A DNA stretch of 64,000 nt, taken from Trichosphaerium sp. ATCC 40318 (lineage: Eukaryota > Discosea > Flabellinia > Trichosidae). The notes below the pieces were generated by a model. That model saw only the letters and a program-made list of their open reading frames with translations, ran no database searches and was not told where the DNA came from. The stretch is from assembly GCA_038496445.1 (NCBI GenBank), contig JALMLS010000612.1, positions 682,001-746,000 on the forward strand. The letters are read 5' to 3'. The translations under genes were made by a program, and so were the position numbers. Below, piece after piece: positions 53,910 to 64,000 of the stretch; the first letter of the stretch is position 1; every line of letters begins with the position of its first letter.

Positions 53910-55386
53910 ATGAACAGAGATACTCGAAGAACGAAATGCACGAGATACATACCAGTAAACATTGTTTTGGCTATTATATTGTTAACGACTATTAGCTTGT
54001 GGTATTCGTCAGCGTGGCTTGTATGATACTGAATTTAATTTATATCATCTGTTTCGTAAACAGTGAGGACGCGAACACGTACTACATCTGTTCAAGCGAC
54101 TGTAAACGCTTATTTATCGAGTAAAGGTCTAATAAGAAGCCAATTGTACGCCTACTACCAGAGGAAGAGTGTACTACCAAGCTAGCGTATTATGAGTCAG
54201 GTACCATAATCATTACCTTTTTTAAGAAATCCAGATCAGAGTCAATCTGTCACGTGACCGAACAGTCAACAAAAATCACGAGATAATTTTTTTTTCATTA
54301 TTAGGCGTACGAAACATTTATACTTTACCTTGGCATCAAGAACTTGATATGTTTATAACAATGATAAAATGTAATGTTCCTTTTGCTTATCTGAGGTTTG
54401 GTGACGGAGAAAAACACCTTATTGAAGGTAAACCGTTTAAGCCACACCCTATTGATAAATGGGATACAGCTACCAATGATCCTAAACTCGGAGCAAGCTT
54501 GATGGAAGCTCTAAAGTTCGTTTTTAAAGCTTTTAAAAAGCCTCACTTGCTAACTCTCTACCAAGGTATGCTGATAAGGACTATTATATCGGACTTGGGT
54601 TCTACAAACACTTTTATACGAAATACGTCACACAGGATATGCGTTTTATAACAGAAGCACGTCTATTTACTGGACAGTATAAAGTCTTAAAAACAGAATT
54701 GCAGACAATTTTATACTCTCCTTTACCAAAGGTACTGTCCCTTTGCGTCCTCTAATGTAATTGATTAACTGATATACACGAAGGTTCTCATTGCTAACCA
54801 TGGTATTGATAAAGAGAGAGTAGACAAATGGAACAATTTATCATTAAAGTTTTTGTTGCAAGATAATGCACCGGTTTACTGGCAAGATAAAGGTGATGAG
54901 CTTATATCCTCATTAATATCAAAAACAAAGAATGTGGAACACCACATATTCTTGGTTTCTGTAGGTAAGGCTACCGCTAGCACATCCACCACAAAAAACC
55001 AAAAATAGTTTAACAATCTGTTGTTTTACAGGACCAATGTCAGAGCCAATCATACATGCGTTGTGGAGGAGCAATCGAAATAATGCTTATATAGACTTTG
55101 GGTAGATTTTTATTCCATAAATAAAACAAAACGAGAGATAACTTTTTTACGTAGGTCAGCTCTTGATGAAGAAACAAAAGGTTAGAAACTTCACTTTTCA
55201 AAATTGAAAAATGTGGCAATTGTTGACATTTTGTTTAAAGGGTATCCTACACGTCTATATCATAAAGAAAACTTTCCGCCAAGCGATTGGTTAACATGCC
55301 CTAGATGGGGTGTGTTTACATATGATGGAGGTGCTCTTGTAAAAGCACATCCTGAAGACGTTAAAAACAATCAATGTACAATGTAA
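53910..55386 (+). CDS. Type II membrane protein with GT-D-like glycosyltransferase domain
   Basis: The N-terminus is a short basic tail and signal anchor: MNRDTRRTKCTRYIPVNIVL, then AIILLTTISLWYSSAWL. Two short introns lead to NKKPIVRLLPEEECTTKLAYY. The core has FAYLRFGDGEKHLIEG near 54385, matching the RFGDGE motif of GT-D fold glycosyltransferases (DUF1792-type). It also has TNDPKLGASLMEALKFVFKA, and near the C-terminus SVGPMSEPIIHALWR followed by NNAYIDFGSALDEET. This last motif is shared by bacterial and some viral proteins of the same kind, as I recall. The end is VFTYDGGALVKAHPEDVKNN. The product is probably a Golgi glycosyltransferase; donor and acceptor are unknown. Horizontal origin is possible. 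Confidence 0.65.
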
Positions 55387-55804
55387 ATCACAAACAAAAT
55401 AACTTTTGCTCTCAACTTGTAACGCTTCTGGAGTAATTGATAACATCTCTAAGCAACGTGACATTCAAACCGAGAATAAAATTCAATAAAAAAAAAACCA
55501 AAGAAAAACTTGGAAAGAAATTTTGTCGCTATTAAACGTCATGATGCACACTGTTGGTGATTTTAACAAGCTGGTGTGTTTGACAGTACTTCCAATTGGT
55601 CTAAAAAGAAACGAAGAGACCATAGAAAGCAATTCTGCGGAAAGTGCGGAAAGATGACTTTTTTTGCGGAAATTTCGCTATTTTTCGTACTTTTTCCACG
55701 GGAAGTTAGATTTTGGCGGAGCGGAAAAATGTCTTGCTTAAGTACTTTAAGAATCATTATCAAGTAGATAACATACAACAAACAACTCAAGACAATCAAT
55801 AAAA
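55387..55804. other. Gap, GT-D-like gene to SDR gene
   Basis: About 420 bases. A purine-rich stretch near 55610-55720 contains GCGGAAAGTGCGGAAAG and further GCGGAAA words. No gene is supported. Confidence 0.35.
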
Positions 55805-57045
55805 ATGCTCACTGGTAAAGTTATAACGGTATGAAATCTACCTTTTTGAGAATTCTTGGCACTCATTCACTTCAAACTTGTTTCGTTTCTTATTTTTTTA
55901 GGTTACTGGCGCAACTTCTGGTATTGGTAGAGATACAGCAATTAAATGTGCCGCTGAAGGTAAGGCTGAAAAGCGTTTTTATTCTTTTTGACATTAGCAA
56001 AGGTGCAAAAGTGTCTTTATGTGGACGACGTAAGGAACGTGGTGCTGAAGTCGTAGCTCAGATTGAAAAAAGCGGTGGTATTGCCATTTTCACAGTATGT
56101 GATATTTCAAAGGAACAAGGTACGTGGAGACTTATAGGAACAACTTATGAAACAATTAATCTAATTTATAGATGTCAAAAACTTTATTGCTAAGACTGTT
56201 GAAAAGTTTGGTAGAATAGACGGTGCTGTATGTCCTAATGTTCAATGTATTGTATCTTACGAGTATACTTTAGTTTAACAACGCTGGTATTCTTGGAGAA
56301 ATGCAAACAATTGAAAACGTAACTGAAGAGCAGCTTGATGTATGTTCTTGATAAAAAAACTACTTTTGTATTGTTTTCTTTCATACACTTTGTGTTCATT
56401 ATTATGATTAGAGGATCTATTCAGTAAACATCAAGGGCGCTGTCTGGTGTAATAAACATCAAGTTATTCAAATGAAGAAACAACAACCTCAAGGAGGTAG
56501 CATTGTAAACAACAGCTCATGCACAGTAACAATGGTACATTCACGGGATTTTTTCACGGCATCCCACATATGCTACGATAGTCCCATGTAAGTTGTATTT
56601 CTTGGTTTCTTACCGTCAATTAGGCATACCCTGCGTTCTCTTCGTATGTATCCAGTAAAGCTGCTGTCGATTCTATGACAAGGGTGAGTTGTTTTGTAAC
56701 TATTTGATTGGTTGTACTAATGTTCTATTCTTAGTGCGTTGCAAAAGAAACAGCTGAATCTGGTATTCGTGTAAACTCAATTCGTACTGGACCTATTAAA
56801 ACCGAGATATTTGGAGATATGCCCGAAGCAGGATTTGATGTAATAGCGTACGTGTTCGAGTGAACCAAATACCAACTCTCTTTTTATTAACTTTGTTCGT
56901 ACTTAGTTCAAAGACAATGACCAAGAGACTTGGTAAAACTGATGAAATTGCTCAGATGGCTATTTTCCTCATGTCTGATAAGAGTAAAAACATAACAGCA
57001 GCTCATTTCAATGTTGACGGTGGCATGGGTCTTTCACATGCTTAA
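55805..57045 (+). CDS. Short-chain dehydrogenase/reductase
   Basis: This NAD(P)-dependent oxidoreductase has the classical SDR fold. The cofactor motif is TVTGATSGIGRDTAIKCAAE near 55905, and SLCGRRKERGAEVVAQI suggests NADP preference, with basic residues after strand 2. NNAGILGEMQTIENV spans an intron near 56282. IVNNSSCTVT carries the catalytic Ser region. YVSSKAAVDSMTRCVAKET near 56645-56750 holds the YxxxK pair, and VNSIRTGPIKTEIFGDM follows. The end RLGKTDEIAQMAIFLMSDKS, NITAAHFNVDGGMGLSHA is typical. About eight introns. Substrate cannot be predicted. Confidence 0.9.
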
Positions 57046-57302
57046 ATAGAACTAATCAATAAAGAACACTTCATACATACTTTGAATATGAGTTTCTTAG
57101 CTCCAACAACCTCTTCAATACCTGCGTTTGTGACAAAAACACAACCGTACCTATGTTAATATCATATACACCAATCAATGCCTTAATCTATCACGTCTGT
57201 ATACTCTCAAAGTGTGCTTTTTTATCGCACGTGTGATTTGCGTGTATTTTTATAACGAGCAAACCGCATTTGTGTCTACTCTATCTGAAGCAAGAAAACA
57301 CA

Positions 57303-58645
57303 ATGTCACGCCTTCAATGCTATACCACTTTGTTGGCTTTACTCATTACCACAATATTCGCAGTCGTACCAAATGATAGATACTTTGATCTCTTTGATAC
57401 ATCTGCTGTACTTATCTCTGGCTTCTCCTCTGCAGGCGCTAAATACTTTTCTGAGTCCTCAACAATAGTTGGTGGTAAGCTTACTTTCTTGTATGTTTTG
57501 CTTTATGCCTTCTTGCAAATGTACTACAGGTTCAAGAGAGATGACAATATCAGCTTCTGGTGGTAGTAATGGAGGCAAGTGTACTTTCACAAACGGAACG
57601 TTTGTAGCTGAATCCCTTGGGCTACGAACCAGCTGTGGAGCCCACTACACAAAAGCACCAAGTACACTACCTACAATTGGCTTTGATATTGGCACAGTTA
57701 ATCTAGAGAGCGATCTCGAATGCGGTACGATGAAACAACAGGCGACAAGTGTTTTTCTTTTTGGCGTTCACAAATGATACACTAACTTCACCACAAGACT
57801 GTTGGTTGTTTGGCATGAAAGAATCACATGTTGATTCTCAAGTTACAGTGCTCGGTATTTTGAATAGCTATGCTATTGTATCCGCTTAAGCCCGGTTCCG
57901 TTTGTCTCTGTACAAAATAGCCTACCTGTATGGGATTCACAACAGTGTTTCTCTTTTCAACAGGGTGTAGTACACAATGATTTTAAAGAGATTTATTTTT
58001 TTGTAAATTCTGAGCAAATCAAAAGAACAGAAATTGAGTACTCTTGTTGCTCTGCTCAATTGCTGTGTAAACATTCATTGATCAAGAATACCCCTGGACC
58101 CGTAGTAATAGGTACAAGCTGATAATTTTTCGCTGTACTAAAACAGTGAAGGTGATATTTTCAACGGAAGCACATCGTGCACAAACTATGATTTGAGTTC
58201 AAAACAAGTCAAAATTAGTTTTGATTTTCCTCCTTCAGTTGGGACATTTGGTTCTATTTCATGTCAGGTACAATTGTTCTATTGAAGTATGCTAACACTT
58301 CCCAAGAATGGTGTAACGACATCTTCTACAGCTACAGGAATAGAGACAAGCTCCTTTTCGTTCCCTAGTAGAACTCACCAAGAGTGCAACTTTCAAATAG
58401 TAGTAACAGGTAAGCCGTTTACTTAGTGCACTTATAATTTGAATGACGTCTTCGCAAGGTTCGGGTACTGTACCAGACTTACATGGCACCATAACCAGAC
58501 ATTTCTACTGGAGTATCAAGACGATCTACAGAGCTCAGTATAGAGTACGTCAATCTGAAGCACTGATACATTTTCTTAAATCAATGAAGTGGAGAATCTC
58601 GATGTCAAGCTACGGTAGTAACTCCAGGATTTGTTGTATAGTTTT
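57303..58645 (+). CDS. Secreted Cys-containing protein of unknown family
   Basis: The start MSRLQCYTTLLALLITTIFA is a signal peptide. Joined exons give DLFDTSAVLISGFSSAGAKY, SREMTISASGGSNGGKCTFT, then TFVAESLGLRTSCGAHYTKA. Later exons give SPQDCWLFGMKESHVDSQVT, YSCCSAQLLCKHSLIKNTPG and STSCTNYDLSSKQVKISFDF. Ser, Thr and Cys are common and the Cys spacing suggests disulfides, so it is likely extracellular. I do not recognise it. The middle (57720-57960) and the 3' end have unclear splicing, so the stated end is approximate. Confidence 0.5.
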
Positions 58646-58808
58646 AAATAATAAACTTGTGCGTTTCATGTTACTTTTCAGGTACTGATTTATAGTTATA
58701 AGCCAGTTAGCTTCAAAATAGTCTACAGCAGTCAAGCCGTTAAAACAATTAGCACTTAGTTACGGTTAAGTTTGGTATTCCGCCGGTGTATTGCATTTAG
58801 TGCATGTC

Positions 58809-60569
58809 ATGAAGGTTAAGAAAGCTCCAGAGTCGCATGGCTCCTATTTTGTATCACTTAGGTTGGTTTGTACCAACAATTGTACCAAAACGACTCACTA
58901 ATAATAGTATAACGGTCTTGGCCGTCTCCATTGCATTTTATGTGTTTTTTGGTGGCGAACAAACCCTCCAGCAGAAGTTGACACATACAGAACCATCAAA
59001 GCAAGAAACTCAATTTCTTATCCTCTATCGTAACAAGAATTAGATTTAAAGCTCCAGGGTTTGACATCCGAGGTAAAGTCCCTCGTTTACAGTGGCAACC
59101 GGAAAAAGCATTCGCAGAAGAGGTTAGACGCTTAACAGTTGCGTTATTGAACGCTTTTAGATCGCTTCATATCGTAGACCGGTAATACTTTACGAAACTG
59201 CCCTTAGCGAATGGCCATGCGCAGTGTGGTCGCCTGCAGAAATTATAACACGTACATACGACTCATTTATTAGAGCCAGCGTTGCACCTTCAAACGCAGA
59301 AAACAAGCTTGGTACGCATGATTACACGCGTAGGAATACTGTCTTACGCTCGTAGTCATTCCAATGTACCATCATGCTAAAAATGGTCTCCAAACAATCG
59401 ACAATAGCTATAGTGTGCCCTCCGAAAAGCGAGACATGACAGTAACTGATTTCTGGTCAGCAATCTTTGAAAGACAAGAACCACTTTACTTTTCTGGACT
59501 TATTTCAAATTTTCCTTATTTAAAAGGTATGTGCTCTACAATAACGCTTGTATTAATGTTGACAAAGATGAAATGCCTTCAGATTGGCCTTATTGGGTTA
59601 CACCAGAAAGATTTGATGAGCAGCACGTGGTCAAATTATGGATGAGCCAAACGAACACAACAGCACCTACTCACGTACTAAGCTCTCTCTTTTTTTCTTT
59701 TTTTGTCACAACTAAAACAGCTCTTTTATTCAATCATTTCCCGACTTAAGTAAGTCTTTTGTGAGCTAATAAATGTTTGATAGTACGACAAGAGTCATAA
59801 CTTTCATAACCAAATTTGGGGTTCTAAAAGGTTTATCTTATCAGAACCTGGCGAACATTTGAAGCTTAATCTATTTCCAGGCACGCCATGCCATACTAAC
59901 GTCAGACTATTTTATCTAACATAACAGTAAATAGGTATGCATCCACGCAGGCTTCAGTCACAATTAGATCTTGGCATATCAGGCACAAAGACAAGCAAGA
60001 TGAAGAGACCTATACGTGCTTTAGAAGCAGTCCTTCATCCAGGTGATGTACTATATATACCGCCTTTTTGGTTTCATACTGTGAGCGCTATAAGCCCTGG
60101 TATTGGTACTAATTTTTGGACAACATCAACTGAGATGATTCTTTGGAAAGAGCTTAAACAACTTCATGTTCCTATTAGACGTGATTGGGATAAAAAAACT
60201 CTTATTGTAGCTATGCACGTTTATATCAAAGCTGTAACCAAAATAGCATATGAGTCACATACGTTTGGGTTAATGAAAATGAGAGATATGGCAAAAACGC
60301 AATTTGTTAAATTGTATGAGAACAGAAAAGAAGAAATGACACCCAAGGATTTCTCTTGTCATTTAGATGACAAGGAGTTTGTCAAGACTGTCGAAAAACA
60401 TATGAATACTGAAGGTATGGTACAGACAATGAAAGGTATAAAGATTATTTCGGATGCATACAAGAATAAGCATGTTAGAGATCTTGAGCTTTTTGCATTT
60501 TTTGAAGAATTAACATCTTTATGCATTGGTATTGAGAATTTGTTTGCATTTATGTCTAGCTGTATATAA
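58809..60569 (+). CDS. Membrane-anchored JmjC-domain oxygenase
   Basis: The start MKVKKAPESHGSYFVSL continues over an intron into a hydrophobic helix (ITVLAVSIAFYVFFGG), a possible signal anchor. The catalytic core follows: REMTVTDFWSAIF-type region, EPLYFSGLISNFPYLK, and the iron site HYDKSHNFHNQIWGSKRF, where His is at the end of one exon and YDK starts the next (near 59675 and 59784). Then comes ALEAVLHPGDVLYIPPFWFH, whose last His is the second iron ligand, and GTNFWTTSTEMILWKELKQL. A helical C-terminus of about 130 residues ends FAFMSSCI. It is related to cupin-8/JmjC proteins. Substrate unknown. One region near 59020-59180 has ambiguous splicing. Confidence 0.72.
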
Positions 60570-60708
60570 AAAAATGTAATTACATAATAAACACTTTTTT
60601 ATACACTATTGATAGTTTAATTTTAATACAATCAACATAGACTCTGAACAGTAGACGTTCAAAGTGTTAACCTTTTACATCTTTAAAAAAAATTCACTGA
60701 ATTTGATT

Positions 60709-61561
60709 TTAAATATCCCAGACATCAATAGCTACCCTGTTGTGCGGATTCTCAAGTTCAACCTCTCTCTTCTTTGTAAGATGTTTATCATATTCTAGTT
60801 TTGATAAAAAGTAGTCACCCTCTTCGATAGGTGCACTCGTTGCAATTTTGATAACCCAATTTTCTTCATTTGGTGGGTCAATGCCATCTTCTGATTAACC
60901 GTGGTTAATACAGGTCTTTACATATGCAGTGTATGTAATGTTTATGTACCTGGTTCTAGTAAACCTTGCATGTCGTCATCACTAACTAATTGTAGTGCTT
61001 TATTAAAGTTAATAATGTTACCATTTACCTGAAAAAAAGTTTGTTAGTTTTTGATCATTCATCAGAGAAAAGTTCTCCTCGAAAACAAACATACAGGTGA
61101 ATTAATTGGAAGCTCCTCTAGACATGGCGTCAATGGATCGAGTCGATCTGGCGTCTTAAGTACAGTAAGTTGATGTTAGAATAACGCTTGAACAGTACCA
61201 AATCAGTTGGCTGAGCTATCATCATAGCTATTGTTTGCCCTTGTCGCACTGGCGCGCCTATTGTATAATCGAACGATTGAATGCCCAGTGGCGTGATCTA
61301 AACATCATTAACTGACAAAATGTAATTTCAATAATGTACCTTTGGTTTGTACGCAACCCCAATTGTAATACCTTCTGCGTTGCTTCTAACCCACAAGTGG
61401 TCACGGGTATAAACTAATTTACTTTCTATCTCTTCTTCTCCAATAACCCTAAAATCACAATACCGACGCGTAGAGACTGCTATGGAAGGCCTTAAACGAG
61501 TCGACGTCACCGAACATGTCGTTCTAGTATTAAAAGCGCGGCGCGATGCCCGTAATAGCAT
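60709..61561 (-). CDS. Glycine cleavage system H-like protein lacking the lipoyl lysine
   Basis: The start MLLRASRRAFNTRTTCSVTS is basic and hydroxylated, like a mitochondrial presequence. LVYTRDHLWVRSNAEGITIG and IQSFDYTIGAPVRQGQT match the H-protein N-terminal half. The C-terminal half matches too: INSPVNGNIINFNKALQ, then EENWVIKIA. The usual ESVKA segment carrying the lipoylated lysine is missing. The stretch before INSPVNG reads TPDRLDPLTPCLEELP, with Leu at the lysine position by my alignment. The tail extends beyond the usual end with EVELENPHNRVAIDVWDI. All four introns keep phase, and none hides an ESVKA exon. It therefore probably does not carry aminomethyl groups, and may be a structural or regulatory relative. 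Confidence 0.72.
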
Positions 61562-61772
61562 TGAAATAATATACAGGTAATGTGTTGCTGCTTTAGAGTT
61601 GTAAATGTGGTACCAGCTTAAGCATTTAAGTGTCGCACTTTCAAATATTCAAAACCCGCCCACTTTGTGACCTCTTGGAAAGCGCCTTGAAACAACAAAT
61701 ACGCTAGCTTACAACCAAACAACATAAAAGCTAAATTGTCAGAGTTATAACTGACATTGCCAATATTTAAAC
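61562..61772. promoter_or_regulatory. Divergent promoter region, H-like protein / MAD3
   Basis: About 210 bases separate the two divergent start codons. No named regulatory site is evident. Confidence 0.35.
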
Positions 61773-64000
61773 ATGGACGCTATAGAGGCTTGCAAAGAAA
61801 ACATACAACCAATACGAAGCGGTAGAAAAATTCAAGCGCTACAAAAAGCAATTAAACGCCCTTTACAACCACACCACGACCCTGAAATCGAACGGCAGAG
61901 AGCGTTAGTAACGTCTTTAATCATTATACGCTGATTGTTTTCTTTTAGCGAATTTGAGAAACAATTGAGCATCTACGAAGGTAACGATCCTCTTGCACTA
62001 TGGCGTAGGTATGTGTTAACAACCGAAAAAAAAAGTGGCGGGCTTTTATCGTTACTTTTTGGATTTGTTTGAAAAAACCGCAACGAATACTTTTTTCTTC
62101 TGCAAAAAAATAACTTTCCTTCAGTTACATCAAATGGAATCAAGACGTATTCCCTTCAGGTGACCCACGGTCCCAGACTCTAGCAATACTAGAGCGTTGT
62201 ACTGCGGAATTCCAAGATGAAGAGAAATATAAAAACGATAGAAGGTATCTTAAAACATGGTTTCAATACGTAAGTATACGCGATAAGGTTTATTATTACG
62301 TTGTAACTAATAACTTTTGATTTTTTGTAGATTGACTTGAGCACTGAACAAAACCAGATTTTCAAGTTTATGGAGAACAAGCAGATCGCCACAAAGCGTG
62401 CTATGTTTTATATTGGTATGTCACTACCGTTGAAGAACGTTAGAGGGCTTTTTGCTTATTCTTTATTCCAGGTTGGGGTAGAATGCTCGAATCCGTAGGA
62501 TGTTATAAAAGAGCTGGAAAAGTACTTCAACAAGGCCTTGATCGTGGTGCTGAGCCAACAAAGAGTCTGGAAGAGTACTTTCTTGCATTTCATCAACGGA
62601 CAGTTGACAGACCGCAAATGCCTGTACAGTCAAGTACACGAACGCCACTCGGTGCCTTAAGGTATTTTTGAACCTTGTCATTTCTTATGGTTGTAACTGA
62701 TCGTTTGTTGTAGTTCTTCAAGGTCCCGAAGTGGTCTTGGTGTACGTGGAGGAACGTCACGTTCTGGACTTGGCAGATCGACTACAAAGCGAAAAGCAAA
62801 CTCTAACGGATTTACCGTATACACAGACGATTCCGAAGATAAAGGATCGAGCCATCCATCAAAGAAACAAAGAAGAGATCTATCAAAAGGCCGTGAAGCG
62901 TTCAAGCCTGTTTGGGGTACGTGCACGTTCATTTCGTACTTTTTTCTGATCAAACAAGAAAATCGTTTGTTTTCTTCTTTGAAATCATGTCTTTTTTATT
63001 CTTTGCGTCTTTTGCGTCTTTATTAGTGTTAAGTGTATTGTAGACTCCCTAGGAACGGAAAAAGATAGACTTAAGGAAAATACAGTTAACCCAAAACGAT
63101 GGTACGTAGTACTTCTTCAGTGCCCATGTGCTTTAAGTTGCTTCTTTTAACACCTTTTGATTTTAGGACTGAGACTCCACTTTCGATGAATGAACGTAAA
63201 ACAAAAACTGCTCCTACGCCTAAATTTTCTGTCTTTGTTGACCCTAAGACAAAACCGAAAAAAACAAAGAAGAGCTCAAAGAATTCTGGTAAACGTTCTT
63301 TTGATCAAATCAAGAGGGATTTATTAGAAAAGTACCTAACAATGGCAGAAATTAAAAAGCAAGGTAAGCAGCCAAACATCCAAAAAAAAAGTGCCAAAAG
63401 AGAAAGGCCTTTCAAAGATGAGTAGTCTTATTGATTGATGTCTTTTAGGTTATCGAATAAATCATACGAAAAGGACTGTAGAAAAAGCTTGCTATAATAT
63501 TGAACACAATGGCGAGACATACCAATTTGAGGAACTGTAGTACGTTATCTTGACACCACTTTGTTTTCAGGACAAAGTCCAAATAAATTCCTTCTTTATT
63601 CTCATTTCTATTTAGTGCTATGCATAAGGGTTATCCTCGTAGATTTCCACTTGATGACGAAGATGATGAACTACCATCGGATCAATCTGATATGGAGATC
63701 GACTCTGATGATGGTATGGACGATATGGATGGTGATGAAGAAGATGATGAGAACATTGCACCATCTCAATTCTCTAACATTCTAAAAAATGACATTGACG
63801 AGAATGCTCCGCCATCACGATTCTCACTTGTTGCTAATGATGAGAATGGAGACATTGATGAGAATACCCCTCCTTCACAATTCTCTACAAGAACTGAGAA
63901 ACCTTCTCTTTTCTCTTCCACACAATCAACAAACCTTCTCTCACCTCACCGAGAAAACGCACCTTTGTTTGGCAGTAACGCACTCAGTGCTTCTTTGCGT
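61773..64000 (+). CDS. MAD3/BUB1-family spindle checkpoint protein (partial)
   Basis: This kinetochore and mitotic checkpoint protein continues beyond the right edge. A KEN box is near the N-terminus (EACKENIQPIRSGRK), as in Mad3/BubR1 proteins that inhibit APC/C-Cdc20. The TPR-like BUB1 homology region follows: YEGNDPLALWRRYIKWNQDV, ILERCTAEFQDE, YLKTWFQYIDLSTEQNQIFK, MFYIGWGRMLESVGCYKRAG, VLQQGLDRGAEPTKSLEEYF. A Lys/Ser-rich linker then leads to a GLEBS-like Bub3-binding region (HNGETYQFEEL, CAMHKGYPRRF). An acidic segment ends with three or four repeats of DENxxPSxFS. Whether a kinase domain follows (BUB1) or not (Mad3) lies outside the window. Confidence 0.85.
63746..63965 (+). repeat. 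DENxPPSxFS tandem motif repeats in MAD3/BUB1-like protein
   Basis: Three clear copies read DENIAPSQFS, DENAPPSRFS and DENTPPSQFS at about 63746, 63797 and 63857, with a weaker RENAPLF copy at about 63946. Spacing is about 17-20 residues, and codons differ between copies, so the motif has been kept at protein level. Confidence 0.85.

Noticed and set aside
55576-55767. A short ORF with CGKCGK, considered as a zinc-finger protein
   Set aside because: It has only two cysteines, lies in a purine-rich gap, and has no neighbouring exon that would complete a finger.

Overview
This is a stretch of a compact, intron-dense eukaryotic nuclear genome. Nearly every gene is cut by short introns, mostly about 45-140 nt, with GT...AG borders. 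The base composition is AT-rich, intergenic gaps are short, and many neighbouring genes are divergent. I see no rRNA, tRNA, CRISPR array, plasmid or intact transposon. The gene set is that of a free-living or osmotrophic unicellular eukaryote, such as an early-diverging fungus, a stramenopile-like protist or an opisthokont relative. I could not assign the lineage. Ubiquitin here has Asp24 and Gln28, a combination I associate loosely with stramenopiles, but this is weak evidence. Gene ends below come from joining exons by hand so that reading frames and family motifs continue across introns.

Layout, left to right. 1-5.7 kb: a repeat protein with a PD-(D/E)XK nuclease-like end (-), a multi-pass class 3 (diacylglycerol-lipase-like) lipase (-) and, divergently, a heat shock factor (+). 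6-16.3 kb: a P4-ATPase lipid flippase (+), a membrane-anchored cyclophilin-like protein (-), an F-box/Arf-like GTPase fusion (-), ubiquitin-eL40 (+) and a small membrane protein (+). 16.6-23.6 kb: AP-3 delta adaptin (-) and a Rab2/4/14-like GTPase (-). 24-31.4 kb: eIF3i (+), a JMJD7-like oxygenase (+), UBR7 (+) and ZUP1-like deubiquitinase (-). 31.6-39.4 kb: a secreted beta-propeller-like, probably GPI-anchored protein (+), an FHA-chromodomain-winged-helix protein (+) and an unrecognised basic protein whose introns carry an inverted repeat family (+). 39.6-43 kb: a divergent eIF5A with an insertion (-) and ethanolamine-phosphate cytidylyltransferase (-). 43.3-53.2 kb: a dipeptidyl-peptidase IV-type protease, a carboxylesterase and a C2 protein (all +), then a TMEM184/Ost-alpha protein (-). 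53.9-60.6 kb: a type II membrane protein with a GT-D-like glycosyltransferase motif, a short-chain dehydrogenase, a secreted Cys-containing protein and a membrane-anchored JmjC protein (all +). 60.7-64 kb: a glycine-cleavage H-like protein without its lipoyl lysine (-) and the start of a MAD3/BUB1 checkpoint protein (+).

The genes do not form an operon-like system. Recurring themes are endomembrane traffic and lipid handling (flippase, AP-3, Rab, Arf-like, PCYT2, TMEM184, lipase), ubiquitin biology (ubiquitin-eL40, UBR7, ZUP1, F-box, MAD3) and 2-oxoglutarate oxygenases (two JmjC genes). The observations most worth following are the unusual domain fusions (FHA+chromo+winged helix; F-box+Arf), the H-like protein with no lipoylation site, the eIF5A insertion, the GT-D-like gene, the nuclease-like repeat protein, the perfect hairpin inside an AP-3 delta intron, the TTCGAACAAA repeat family, and the prevalence of GTAC at 5' splice sites.
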